The notes under the pieces were generated by a model that saw only the letters and a program-made list of their open reading frames with translations, was not told where the DNA came from and did no database searches. 64,000 bases of DNA, taken from Valencia hispanica. Lineage: Eukaryota; Chordata; Actinopteri; Cyprinodontiformes; Valenciidae. The first letter of the stretch is position 1, and every line of letters starts with the position of its first letter. Position numbers and translations under genes: made by a program. Where the stretch lies: assembly GCA_963556495.2 (NCBI GenBank), contig OY747723.1, positions 14,354,501 through 14,418,500 of the forward strand, in the 5' to 3' direction. Positions 22,371 to 33,905 of this stretch are shown one piece after another.

Positions 22371-22559
22371 TTAAATCGAGATAAATAGAAGTTTCATCCT
22401 AGCTATTTTGTCTGTTAACCACAGACTCTTCGTCTCACGGTTTGAACGTTGATAGCCCGGATGCCACAAACTGCATATTTTTTTGTGAACACCTGATCGC
22501 GCCACAGGCTGACCACTTATGAATGACCAAAAGGTTCACTGATGGGGGTATTGATCTTG

Positions 22560-23825
22560 AACTTTGATCATAGTTACACTTCAACAGTGACAGACAGAAT
22601 GTAAAAGAAAATCCAGGAAATCATATTGTATGATTTTTAAAAGAACTTAATGTATAATGGTGCAGTAATAAGTATTTGGTCAACAACAAAAGTTCACCTT
22701 AATACTTTCTAATGTAACCTTGGTTGGCAACGGCAGAGGTCAAACGTTTCCTGTAGGTCTTCACCAGGTTTGCACACACTGTAGCTGGTATTTTGGCCCA
22801 TTCCTCCAAGCAGATCTTCTCTAGATCTGCAGATCTTTTCGGGCAGCCGCTGGGCAACAGACTTTCAACTCCCTCCACAGATTTTCTATTGAATTGAGGT
22901 CTGGAGACTAGTTAGGCCACTCCAGAACCTTGAAATACTTTTTACGTAGCCACTCATTCATTGCCAAGGTGATGTGTCTGGGATAATTGTCATGCTGGAA
23001 GATCAAGATCCGTTTCATCTTCAATGCTCTCACTGATGGACGTTTTTGTCCAGAATCTCACGATACATGGCCCCATTCATCCTTTCCTTAATACGGATCA
23101 GTCGCCCTGGCCTCTTTGCAGAAAAGAAACCCCAAAGCATAATGTTTCCACCCCCATGCTTTACAGTGGGTATAGTGTTCTTGGGATGCAACTTACCATT
23201 CTTCCCCCTCCAAACAAGGCAAGTGGTGTTTATATCAATGAGTTCTGTTTTGGACTTATCTGACCATATGACATTCTCCCAATCCTCTTCTGTATCATCC
23301 AGATGGTCTTTGAGAAACTTTAGACGGGCCTGGACATGGGCTGGCTTAAGCAGGGGGACCTTACGAGCGTTTAATCCATGACAACGTACTGTGTTACTAA
23401 TAGTAACCTTTGTTACTGTGGTCCCAGCTCTCTTCAGGTCATTGACCAGTTCCCCCTGTATAGTTCTAAGCTGTTTCCTCAACGTTCTCAAGATCATATG
23501 TACCCCATGAGGTACGAGATCTTGCAATGGAGCTCAAGGTTGAGGGAGATTGTCAGTGATCTTGTATTTATTCCTGTTACCAGAAGTGGTAACAGGTCTA
23601 TGAGGGCCAGAATTCTTGCTTGTTTGAAGATTCTAAATACTTATTTCCTGCACATTATGCAGATAAATTCTTTGAAAAAAATCATACAAAGTGATTTTCT
23701 GGATTTCTTTTTACATTCTGTCTCCCACAGTTAAGTGTACCTATGATGAAAATTACAGACCTCTCATCTTTTTAGGTGGGACAACTTGTACAACCGGTGG
23801 TTGCCAAATACTGTTGCCCCACTGT
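22560..23825 (-). mobile_element. Tc1-family transposon, near full length
   Basis: Long inverted terminal regions are recognisable: 'gacagacagaatgtaaaaga' at the left, and at the right its complement near 23712 followed by an outer part ending CTGTTGCCCCACTG with TA next. The left outer terminus is degraded. The transposase lies inside on the minus strand. The size of about 1.3 kb fits Tc1 elements. Confidence 0.75.
22740..23527 (-). pseudogene. Tc1 transposase pseudogene with all three catalytic residues visible
   Basis: The first 165 residues (23527-23030) are open. They contain the HTH linker (TISNTVRCHGLNARKVPLL), the first catalytic Asp in VIWSDKSK, and PTVKHGGGNIMLWGFF. A frameshift at about 23030 moves to another frame with the second Asp in FQHDNYPRH and, after a TAG at the WPxQSPD site, the Glu in SIENLW. 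The gene is therefore broken by at least one frameshift and one nonsense codon. The Asp-Asp-Glu triad itself is retained. Confidence 0.8.
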
Positions 23826-23829
23826 AAGT

Positions 23830-24955
23830 GGAGTTGGTGCCAAATCCGACTAATATCTGGATATAGTGAAGCTAAAATTTAGTTCACATGTGCAGAACTC
23901 TTCCACTTTCAAGACTTTTTTCCAAATACTATTTTTTTCGCCCTCACCAGGCTGTGGCCTGCTCAGTTTAGTTTGAGCCAACATGTGGAGTGGCATGCCT
24001 TGTGTCCTGTTCAATAAAGGCTTGGTCACAATAGCCAAGTACGAATGGCTGCGAACACCCTACCAACGGTTTTTGGACCATTTCCTATGTTTTCCTTAAG
24101 GCAGCCTTATAAGAATTTAGCGTTTGTACCCCGTTCGTACGTTTGTAACCACGTCTTGTCCAAGATTTTCTACGAATGCACCATGGTGGGGTGACCTTAC
24201 AGCGATCCTAAGAACATTCATACAAACACCCCCCCCGCCATTCGTAAGGCAAACGTAAGGCGTAGGTGCATTCTTGCCATTCTTGAGGGGTGGGGGTGTA
24301 TAACTCGCTCCAACTCACGGAACATAGTCTTGTACTGGCTGTAGAGGCGCCACCTCTGTACCAATCAATGTTGATGTCTTTTTTCCAGGTCTTCCTGCCG
24401 CAGTCGAACGAAAGCAGCAGCTACAACCGCTACATCTTTTTCTTCATCCTGTTACTGCACCTGCAGAAGGTGCAGCTGTAGTCTTCTCGGCATTATTGCC
24501 ATCTTGAAAATTACAAATTATTCCACAACTTTTCCAGCAGACACAGAATGTTGGAAGAATTGGAATGGCCACCACTATCCCGACAAAACGTTCCAAAAGC
24601 TTTAGCATCTTCCTAGTAGCAACTTGATTTATTTATTTATTTAGACATTTATTTAAAGAGGAATAATCCCATGAGATGCATCATCTCTTTTTCTATTACA
24701 GGTTAGCAGGCAGCAGAAGGCAGCCATAAACACAGACCATTATTGAAAACAAATAATAATACCTATATATATATATAAATAAAAGTAAACAAACACTCAC
24801 ACACACACACCAGCTCACATGGTTCACCAAGTTCCCCATCAATCTCCAAGGCATTATAACATTACATTGAAGCAAACATAAGGTGCAATGTATATAACTG
24901 CATATTATATACACATAGTATTCAAAGCACAATATTAATTGTAAAAAACATATTT
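23830..24955. other. Non-coding DNA with short microsatellites
   Basis: Includes a short (TA)n at about 24764-24778 and (CA)n at about 24795-24811. No gene recognised. Confidence 0.5.
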
Positions 24956-24957
24956 AT

Positions 24958-25186
24958 TTAAACTCAATCAACTAAAAATTAGAAAAATGAACTGGCCAAT
25001 ACATTAGTTTCTAGTCATTCAACTAAAAAGGTTCAGAAGTGAATACAACTATAACAATCGCTTATAGTCGTTCAACTAAAAAGTAGAAAAGTAAATTGAT
25101 CAAAACAATCATGCATAGTCTCATAACTAAAAATTACAAGTGAGTATGACCAATAAATTTGTTTATGGTCTTTCAACTGAAATAGC
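24958..25186. repeat. Degenerate tandem repeat, about 55-bp unit, four copies
   Basis: The motif 'agtcnttcaactaaaaa' recurs at roughly 55-bp spacing (about 25013, 25068, 25120 and 25168), each followed by a similar AAG/GAA-rich stretch and 'caataaatt'-like end. The array stops at the left end of the P-like element at 25188. Confidence 0.6.
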
Positions 25187-25187
25187 T

Positions 25188-26315
25188 TAAAGGGATATTC
25201 CACCCCCAAGTGAAACTTAGTCTGTTCCCAACTTCCCCAAAGTTAGATTAGTGAGAAAAAGCATTTTGTAACCAGCCAAGTCATTTTCCGAATCTGGCAG
25301 CAGTTGGTTTGCTTTAGCTTAGCATAAACAATGTAAATGAATGGTAAAAGCTAGTATTTTGTGTGCAAAAGGACATGACGCAGCACCTGCAAAAGCCCCC
25401 TACTTGCATAAACACAAATACCTGAGCTGCACTGAGTTTTTACTGCTGTAGTTGGAGAAAATTATAAGTCTAATGCAAGAAAATGGTCCTTGCTTGTGCA
25501 GCAAAGGGTTGCGAAAATAAGGTGAAGACATACAGCAACACGATGTTTCACCGAATTTCATCTAATGTGGAACGAAGAAAACAACGGCTTCCTGCACTGG
25601 ATATTTCTCCAACAACACCCGTGGAGAAAATTCAGCAATATCTGGTTTGCGAGGAGTATTTCACACCAGAGGACTACAAAGAAAATGTGAAATGCTCAAC
25701 TGCGTTTGAAGAATACGGCAGTCGCATACAGTTTTTGTATACTGAACGAAGTGCGTCATCAGTGGCTATAGGAATGTTCTATTTACTCTAATTCCTTGGG
25801 TGTTCCTGGGCTGTTATGAATTACTTTAACTGTGACATCTGGCTGACATTGTCACCTCCAGGTTTACTGTATAACATTTGCAACATTTCACCCTGACTCC
25901 AAACGGCGAGTTTTGTAGAGTAAATCATTTTTAGGTGCCGTTTCCAGGCGCTCCGTCATGTCCTTGCGCCTTGCAGCGGCGGCTTACAGTGGTGCCTTGG
26001 CGTAATGTAGTCCCAAGTCTAAAACGGCTCCTGTAACACCTTCGTATTACTTATTATTTTCATTTGGAATTGATATGATTACTAAGGTCACCTGGAATAA
26101 TTCGGATCATTATTGAGCAATTTTCATGAATTTTGCACTCAAAATGCTAGCTGTTACCATTCACTTACATTGTTTATGCTAAGCTAAAGCAAACGGATTG
26201 CTGCCAGATTAGGAGAACGACTGGGCTGGTTAAAAAATGCTTTTTCTCACTTATCTAACTCAGGGAAAGATGGCAACAGGCTAAATTTCACTTAGGGGTG
26301 GAACTGTAAAAAGAG
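25188..26315 (+). mobile_element. P-element-like transposon with long inverted arms and a THAP-domain ORF
   Basis: The left arm (25188-25354) and the reverse complement of the right arm (26310 back to 26146) align along about 165 bp, including CTGGCAGCA, 'gctttagcttagcataaaca' and 'atgaatggtaa'. An inner inverted pair GGACATGACG (25371-25380) and CGTCATGTCC (25954-25963) extends the symmetry. The left terminus is TTAAAGGGATATTCCACC; the right terminus is eroded. A THAP-type ORF lies between the arms. P-type transposases carry an N-terminal THAP domain, so this looks like an internally deleted P-type copy. No clear target duplication was found. Confidence 0.75.
25483..25791 (+). CDS. THAP-domain ORF, 102 aa, degenerate zinc site
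   Basis: The protein starts MVLACAAKGCENK, with a C-x4-C pair (C5, C10), then MFHRIS at about residues 21-26 and VCEEYF at 55-60. This order matches a THAP zinc finger (C-x2-4-C ... C-x2-H). The final ligand His is Tyr (CEEY instead of CxxH), the conserved Trp of helix 1 is missing, and the C-terminal AVPTIF box is not recognisable, so it is unlikely to fold normally. There is no transposase catalytic domain; the frame ends inside the element. In P elements the THAP domain binds transposon DNA. The ORF may be a relic or the 5' exon of a deleted transposase. I see no evidence of a cellular gene. Confidence 0.6.
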   Translation: MVLACAAKGCENKVKTYSNTMFHRISSNVERRKQRLPALDISPTTPVEKIQQYLVCEEYFTPEDYKENVKCSTAFEEYGSRIQFLYTERSASSVAIGMFYLL

Positions 26316-26319
26316 AAAA

Positions 26320-27950
26320 TCATTGTGACGAAGGGTGTAGGATGAGCTATAAAGGTACTAAATATTGTAAGTATAAGGGATAATTATAGTAAATTAATTT
26401 AAAAACCACTGATATTGGCGTGTAGCTGAAAGTGTGAGCCAACTGTTCACACATTACACAGTGGCGTGTCCGGTTGCCGCGAATTGCTCATAGGGGTGCC
26501 ATACGGCCAACTTACGTCAACGATTGATTTTTGTAAGATGGCCGTAAGTATACAGTACTTAGGTTCCAAGGCACCTTATGTAGAACATTAGAACTTTACG
26601 GCCAGCTTACGACAGACAATCACCTAATTTTCTCAAGAATTCCTCAAGTTGCTCTTGCGAATTCAATGTACCAACTTTGTAAAAAGGCTGTAGGAAAGTA
26701 TGTTCCCCTCCATAAATGTCTCCAAGTCCTATTGGTAAAAGGGGGTTGTACAAGGGATTAAATAAAAACAGGTAACAACTGGGTCTGCGGGGGCAATAAA
26801 TGTGACTGTGTAATGTCTTAAAACAGAGCAATTAAGTGAAATACCTCAGTTTTCTATTTTTTGTATGTCATTATTGTTTATTTGCAAAACTCATGATTTA
26901 GAAACATGATTAAGTGACTTTTTGAAGATGCTTTGATTGGTACCCGAAGCCCTCTGTCAAACCAAAGGGAGCAGAGCCATGGTATGCCTGGGTGTAAAAA
27001 AAGGTTAACGGAGATTTGGGAAAGTGGTCGTACAAAGTTCGACTACAGGGGATTATTAAAAATTATTAAAAATGTAACACAAATCTTTCAGATGTCATCC
27101 CAACATCGCATTAAAAAGAAAAATTACAAACAACCCTGATGCCCTGCTGCGACAGGCTCAGGGTGTAAACGGGAACGCGCCACTGCCTTGATCTTCAGAC
27201 GCTTGGTTGTTATCTGAGGCTTCTTTCTGTAGCGCACCTTCATATTAGGACATCAGGATGTTTACGAGACAAATTACAGCTGAACCTTTAACTCCCGAAG
27301 AACCTGGTCTTTGGTTTCGGCCAATTAAAATCAAATCTGACAAAAGCGGCGACTGAAACATTCCTTGTTATTTTAAATCTGCCTGGGAGCGCTCTGGACT
27401 AAGCTGATTGGGACTAATTTATGTGGGTGACCTTTCCGAAGCCGTGCCTGGAAAACTCCAGGAGGCACATGGCTCGGTCACACCCTGCTGGACTTACTCG
27501 CTCCCTAAATGCAGCGATAAGACTTTCACAGACTGGACAGTAGATGAAGACAAGTCTGAGTTGATTAGCCTGCAGTGGTCACATGATTAGGAGTTACTGA
27601 ACCAAGGAGGTTGACCTGGTCCTAAACCACTAAAGGCACACGCTCTGAATGTGTAGGAGTCAAAGAAAGGACAGAAAGGGCCCCTCCAGTTTTCTGGTGT
27701 ACAGTGGCATATTAGGCATCTAATGAACCAGATAAGAGCCACTCATCAATTCATCTCTATTAATAGTAAAAGAAAAAAGCAATGATGAAGAATGATTTGG
27801 ATCTAGAAAAAGGTTAATGTGATAACGAGGCTCAAAATAACCACTAGCTACAGGATTTTACGGGGAATTTATGTGTTTGACCAACATTAAGCGGCGCATT
27901 ATAATGTTGTGGAGGAAAACTAATTCATGGCGTCTCTTTCCTTTTTTCAA
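26320..27950. other. Non-coding DNA, nothing recognised
   Basis: Short frames only. No domain or repeat ends that I can support. Confidence 0.4.
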
Positions 27951-27954
27951 AGTA

Positions 27955-28135
27955 GGGTGTGCATATCTATTCAAACCCCTTTTACTCTGATACCCCTAAA
28001 CAAACCGACAGGCTGGACAAGGAGAACATCCACAAATCGGGTATTCTAGTTGTAGAGGAAACAAACAAATGTCGAAGAAGTCGTCCTGGTTAGATGAGAC
28101 AAAAGTGAACTATTGAGCTTACATGCGAAACTTTA
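27955..28135 (+). mobile_element. Tc1 fragment (5' end joined to transposase middle)
   Basis: 'gtgtgcatatctattcaaac' resembles the start of a Tc1 family. It is followed by 'gtcgtcctggttagatgaga', corresponding to the first catalytic Asp region (DETK). Most of the element is deleted. Confidence 0.5.
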
Positions 28136-28139
28136 CAAT

Positions 28140-29490
28140 TAACATAAAAGAATCCCCCCCCCCCCCAAAAAAACAAAAACAAACAAAAAAACACCATTTA
28201 AACATGTTTCCTCTGACCGGAAGTAATATTGTGGGGCGGCCGCAGCCGGAGTTGCAATTTGAATCCGACGAGGGAATCCTGGGGGAAAAAAACAAAACAG
28301 CAAGAGGCTGCAAAGGACTTGGGAATGTGGCAGAGGTGCATCTAATGCAGAATGATGACAGTTTGTGACAAAATGCTTGGGAAAAACTCCGCTGTAGTTC
28401 TTGACTGGCTTAATAATTAGGACCTGGAGTGAGAAAAGACTCATTCATGAGAAAGAAAAAAAAATCAAATTAAAGCTCCCAGCATGCAGTTCATTTGCCC
28501 GCCTCAGTGACAGCTCTCCTTCTCACCTCCTGCCCCCATAACTATAACACCCTCACAGCACTGTGTGTATTATCGCAGCGATAACACATCTCCTCACGCT
28601 GTAATAGGACACAACCAGCACTTGCAAAATGGGGGAGGGAGGGATGGTGGCTGTAACTCACCAATGGCAGCGGTCACAAGACATGCCAGGACGAGTCACC
28701 GTGAAAGTCCTGACCCGGTCACATGCTCTACGGGATGCTGTCCATGACTGAGGTAAGGAAAGCCGCCGATTCTGTGGAATTCAATCAACAGGGCAGGGAG
28801 ACAACGGCAGGCTCACAGTCTCTGCTGGTCCTAAAAAAGCCACTGGATACCCAGAATCCCCCATCTTACCTCTTATCATGCACCTGTGCTTCTGTGTGGA
28901 CTGACAATGTTAATTCTCCCCAGCAGGGAGCAAAAGCCACGGAACAGCGACAACAACACCCCCCCCCCCCCAACCCCCCCCATGCTCCATTCACAGCCGG
29001 CCTCTACCTGTTGCATTTTTCAGCCGTTACTAGCCGACTACAGTGTGCTGATCCTTGCTCAGAGGTCGGATATTGATGACTGCAATGAGCTGGTGGCTGT
29101 CGTAGCTCGTCTGGTTTGCAATTGTTTCAAAGAAAATGGTTGGGAGTATGTATGTTTCTTTTTTATTTATTTTTTTTAATTGTAAATCAATTAAATTGCA
29201 ATCTCTGGTTATACATTTTCGCAGCACTGCCTCATCTTAATGATGGTGAGTTATAATAACATGTAGATATGCGATTAGACAAATTAGATGACTCATTTAG
29301 TGACTTTTCTGCTACTTTTTTTTTTTATTTACCGAGGAGGAACACTTGTTGCATTCTGCCTTATATGATGTCACCAGTGGCACGTGCAGCGTGTAAGCCA
29401 CCTTTTGCGGTAGATTTAATTTCAGTTGGGTAAAATTTGCAACAGATAACTTGACCATGATGATGTGTTCTTATAAAGGTTACACTGAAT
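28140..29490. other. Unique-looking non-coding DNA with C-runs
   Basis: Runs of C at about 28154-28166 and 28961-28971. No gene recognised. Confidence 0.4.
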
Positions 29491-29499
29491 TTTTATGTG

Positions 29500-30370
29500 A
29501 GTTTGATTGAATTTACAGAAGACAGTCTAGCGGCTTTAACAAAAGCCAGTCGAGCGAGCTGTCTCACCGGAGCAGGTTTACCCTACCTGTGTGACCCGGT
29601 GGCGGGCGAACCTGCAGGCAGGAAACTCCCTGGTTTCACCGTGGCCTCCTCCGGTAAACCCCTCCGCCTCCCCCACCCCCAGCCACCGCCACCTCCTTCG
29701 TGGTTTCTCTCACCGCACCGACATGTTTTTCCTTACTTTTTAACACCAACTAAATTTTTTTTAAATCATTTATAATCACACAATGGTGTTTAAATTGCTT
29801 TTCACGGCTGGTTTTCGTTAAGTTAGCGTCAACTCCGCCGCCGCAGGTTGCAGTTTACAGCCGAGCTGCGGTGCACCAGCCGGGGTTATGCGGATCCATT
29901 CAACCGTGGGAAGCACTGTTGACTTTTCCTCTCCTCTCCCAGTGCCTGTGGGACTTTCTGCTCGACTGAGAAGCTTAAAATCGCCATATGTGTTAGCAAG
30001 ACATTTCTCACTGTATAGAAATATGAATAAATACGACTAACTGCCCCCTGTCTGGGCGCTCTGATCCAGTTTTAGGGCATTCACATGAAGTTGAAAGCAT
30101 TCCCTTTCATACAGGTAGGAAACACACCAAGGGCGTGTTCCTCAAGTCTTTCCTTTGAAAAACAAATACTACGCCTAAAACACATCGAATAAATTATATA
30201 TCAGCACAAGCAGCTAGTCGAGCTAACCCACATTTATTTATTTTATAGGGAATTAACACGAGGCATTTAGAAGCTAGTCCCGCACGGCAACATCTGCAGG
30301 AAACACGCTTTGACAGTAGATCAGCTGTTGTGAAAACGTAACTCACCCCTTATCGGCGGAGATATCATAT
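29500..30370 (-). promoter_or_regulatory. CpG-rich candidate promoter / 5' exon region for vangl1
   Basis: 29500-29960 is clearly richer in G+C and CpG than its surroundings. On the minus strand it offers donor-like sites, for example CACAG|GTAGGG near 29583 and GGG|GTGAGT near 30343. Because vangl1 exon 2 has an acceptor at its 5' edge, an upstream non-coding exon is needed, and this is a plausible place. Nothing here proves transcription. Confidence 0.3.
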
Positions 30371-30583
30371 CATTGCCGCAGTTAAAAATGTATCCAGAGG
30401 TTGTAAAGTAAAAGAAAAAAAAAAAAGGTAGTTCGCGGTAAGGTACAGTAGGAAGCAGCCCGTGTTAACCAGGAATCACCATGGCACGGCAGTCAGGAAT
30501 TTCACAGGGGGCAGTGCTTCTTGGGAAGACAGGAGGTTGGTGGTGTAGTACCAAAACATTCCAGTAGGGGGCCACCACGCTGC

Positions 30584-31770
30584 CTTGCTAAAGTATTCAT
30601 ACCCCTTAAACTTTTTTTTTAAAACTTTTCTTTTGCAGCTTGTCACGTTACAAACACACCTTTTAAAGCATTTTGGTGGGGATTCTATGTAATGGATCAA
30701 CATAAAAGTGGCTAATAATTGTGAAATAATGATGGTGGTTTTTTGCATTTATTACAAATAGATACCGGAAAAGTGTGGCATGTTTTTGTATTGAGGCTGC
30801 TTTTGCATTCAGTAACCTACATTCATGTTGCGCACATGCAGCCCTTTGTCACTGTGTGTTTGTACATGTTGAGTGTATGTTGAAGGTGCATGATGGCTGG
30901 GACAAACTGGGCCAACTCTACCTCTGGAGGAGCTGCAGAGATCAACACTTCAGGTGGAAGAATTTGTTGACAGGACAACTATTGGTCATGCACTCCACAA
31001 ATCTAGCCTTCTGGAGGAGTGGAAATAAGAGGACGATTGTTGACAGCCATTAAGTCATGTTTAAAGGTTGACGTTGCACATCACCCTTTCGCAGAGGAAG
31101 GAAAACTGCAAAACAGGGCAATCCTGGAAGAAAACCTGTTAAGTTGGAGACACACAATACAACTTTCACTGTTGTCACAGAGTGGTTTTTATTTCACGAC
31201 TGATCACACGCGTAACCGCAAATATTTCATTCAGAAATATTATGTTTCTTTCAGTAAGGCCTTTCATTACCTGTGTTTTAATGTTAAATATCTATGTTGT
31301 TGTTGTTGTTTTTGCTTGTTTATTATCACTACTCTATTGTAATTAGCCAAGTAACATTCAGCTAGATCTATTATGAAATTATTTAGATCAAATCACATTC
31401 AAGTGTTAAAATGGCCTAGTCAAAGTCTAGGCCTAAGACCGATTGAGAATCTGTGAAAAAACTTGTAAATGCTATCAATCCAATCTGAATGAGCTTGAGC
31501 AATTTAGCAAAGAAAAATGGGTGAAGATAAAAGTCTCTAAAAAGGCTTTTGTACAGTTTTTGGTAAAGTATATTGATATAAAACCTTTCTCAGATAAAAA
31601 TTGCATGGGGCTTTAAAAGATTAAAACATGAAACTTTTAAAGGTAAAAGAAGTGGAAAACTGCTTTTCCGTCCACCTCACAATTTTGCACTCCTTTCTAT
31701 TTGTCCATGACATGAAATCCAGTGGCAAGGTGTAAGATGTATGAACACTTTCCAAGGAACTGTATTTTAC
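30584..31770 (+). mobile_element. Tc1-family element, heavily decayed
   Basis: The left end 'aaagtattcataccccttaa' and 'attctatgtaatggatcaac' are typical of a fish Tc1 family. Inside, 'ttcaggtggaagaatttgtt' and 'gcctagtcaaagtctaggcc' correspond to transposase segments, the latter next to the catalytic Glu (IENL). The right end carries 'tgacatgaaatccagtggca'. All frames are broken. Confidence 0.65.
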
Positions 31771-32551
31771 CAAGCAGAACAACCTACCTGTTGTTCTCCT
31801 TCCTCACATAGGTAAGGTTTTTGTCACAGCCCATGAGGCAGAAAAAGGTAAACAGTTGACACTCGGTCCACGGCAGCAAATCAAAGAGGCGAGCGATAAC
31901 AATCTGGCTCGGACTCAGTCACTGAAAGAGGCACAAAAGAAGCCAGCGAGGCCTTCAGGCATCCTCTTAAAACGGGGTGTAAACAAATACTCTTTATTCT
32001 CCTCCCCTGATAGTAGAAAGCAACAATATTGTGTAACATTCTGCTGTGGATGAGTGTTTGTGTCATTCAGATGTTTCAAATATACACGATTTAGTGAGAC
32101 AACTGATAGAAATTATAGTGTAGATGAAAGGGTTTGGGAAGCTTTTCTTTTCAGTATCTGCTAAGTGTGGATTAACAATTTGAAATGAGGATGGGATTCT
32201 GACTTGGCCGAACATCATCTTTGGCTAACAAACTGTTTGCTTTGGGCCATTACTTCTCTGCATGATGACCCAATTTAGTCTTTACTGTAAGCTTACTCAC
32301 TCAGGTTCCTGGGCAATTTGCCCATTGACCATTTTGGATGTTTTTAGTTTTGGTTGCTTTCACGAATTAACGGGACAAAATTGATCCCTATCATTGCATT
32401 CATCATGATTGTACAGTTGAAATCAGACATTTATATACACTTCTAAAAAAAACTTTTTTTTTTACTGTCAATCATCAAATCAGAGTGAACTTTTTTGTTT
32501 ATAATATAAACAGAGAGAGAATTATGTATTTCTTTATTACTTTCATCAAAG

Positions 32552-32788
32552 CGAACGTGGCTTCAGTAGTTAGTTGTCTTGCAATCGGAGGTTCAATTCC
32601 AGCTTCTTTCTGTCACATATCAATGTACCCCTGGGCAAGGCACTTAAACCCAAGTTGCCTACTGAGATCTGTATCTGTGTATGAATGTGTGCGTTTGCGA
32701 GTGTGAATGGGTGAATGTGACTCCAGTGCAAAGCGCTTTGAGTGGTCGCTATGTGTGGAAAAGTGCTACATAAGTTCAGTCAATTTAC
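32552..32788 (+). mobile_element. tRNA-derived SINE with perfect 8-bp flanking repeat
   Basis: The head contains a B-box-like 'ggttcaattcc' at about 32591; the body has 'aaagcgctttgagtggtcgc' and ends 'tcagtcaatttac', the layout of widespread fish SINEs. It is flanked by CATCAAAG at 32544-32551 and 32789-32796, and the Tc1 sequence continues on both sides. It depends on a LINE reverse transcriptase for movement and contains a decayed pol III promoter. Confidence 0.85.
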
Positions 32789-33204
32789 CATCAAAGTCAG
32801 AAGTATACATACACTAGGTTTATACTGTCTTTAAACAAGAAGAAAACTACAGATTTTTCCATTCTGAGATTAGTAGCTTCTGATAGGTTCATTAAGTCCA
32901 TCCCCCCCCCAACACACAGAGCCTCTTTCTTTGACATCATGGAAACATTAAGAGAAATCAACCAAGACACCTGTTGTGGACCTCCATAAGTGTGGTTAAT
33001 CCTTAGGTACAATTTCCAAGTGCCTTAAGGTCCCACGTTCAGACAACAATTTGCAGGTATAAAAAAAACATGAAAATGTACAACCATCATACCGCTCAGG
33101 AAAGAGACGGATTATGAGTCCCAGAGAGGAACGTTTTTTGATATGAAATGTGCGAATCAACCAAAGGACAACAGCAAAAATCCTCGTGAAGATGCTGGCT
33201 GAAA

Positions 33205-33905
33205 CTCCTCAGACACTCGCGTTTACATGCAGTAAGAGAAAAACTAATTGTTGCCTTAGTCCGACTGAATTCGGACTTTTGAAATACATGTATACACCTT
33301 AGTCTGACTGAATTCGGAGTTTTGAAATACATGTATACACCTTAGTCTGACTGAATTCGGACTTTTGAAATGCATGTATACGCCTTAGTCCGGCTGGAGT
33401 CGAACCAAACTGGCTTTCTCTTAATCGAGCTAACGCACCCAGACAATGCGTTTAGAAAACCAAATTTTTTTGCATGTAAACGACATTGAGCTATTAGCGG
33501 CATGGGCACTCCCCCTTCTGGAAGTGATGAGAACGCGGAATAACAACACCAGGATGAGGAGCAACACAAGTGTAACACAATCAAACAGTACAGTACTTAC
33601 AAAATGTACCGTGCTGTAGCGCTGTTGTCCTATTTCTGCGCTCATTGTGCATATCCTTTTACTCCTCTGCTTCACTGCCACCAGCATTTGTTTACTCTCT
33701 GTGTGACTCTCTAGGGCAACCAGCAGGATGGCAACATTAAAGGGAACATGTCACCACTTAGTGTCGAGCAATCAAACGCACTTCATTCAATAATTGGATT
33801 TTTCTGAGTGACATGTAAACTGGGATAAAGGCTCCCATTCTGGTTAAGCTATTATCTTGATTTTTGACAAAAGCTCCATTTAGAGATGCATGTAAGCGTA
33901 CTGAC
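33205..33905. mobile_element. Unclassified DNA element inside the Tc1 transposase
   Basis: The ends 'cgcgtttacatgcagtaaga' and, reverse-complemented, 'acgcttacatgcatctctaa' share a TTACATGCA core. The interior starts with tandem repeats and has no transposase. A 3-bp ACT may be duplicated at the borders, but this is too short to be convincing. Superfamily not determined. Confidence 0.5.
33245..33395. repeat. Three copies of a ~51-bp tandem repeat
   Basis: Units start 'ccttagtcygactgaattcg' and end 'catgtatac', repeated at about 33255, 33297 and 33340, then a partial fourth. Each unit contains the palindrome-like GAATTC with flanking 'gactt' and ACATGTAT. Confidence 0.8.

Noticed and set aside
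24120..24290. Inverted-looking 'cgtacgaatg/cattcgt' motifs as a possible transposon
   Set aside because: Ends could not be paired and no target duplication was found.
32585..32610. tRNA gene suggested by the B-box
   Set aside because: No complete cloverleaf; the head belongs to a SINE with a body and flanking duplication.
33245..33395. Regularly spaced repeats resembling a CRISPR array
   Set aside because: Units are contiguous tandem repeats without unique spacers, in a vertebrate transposon.
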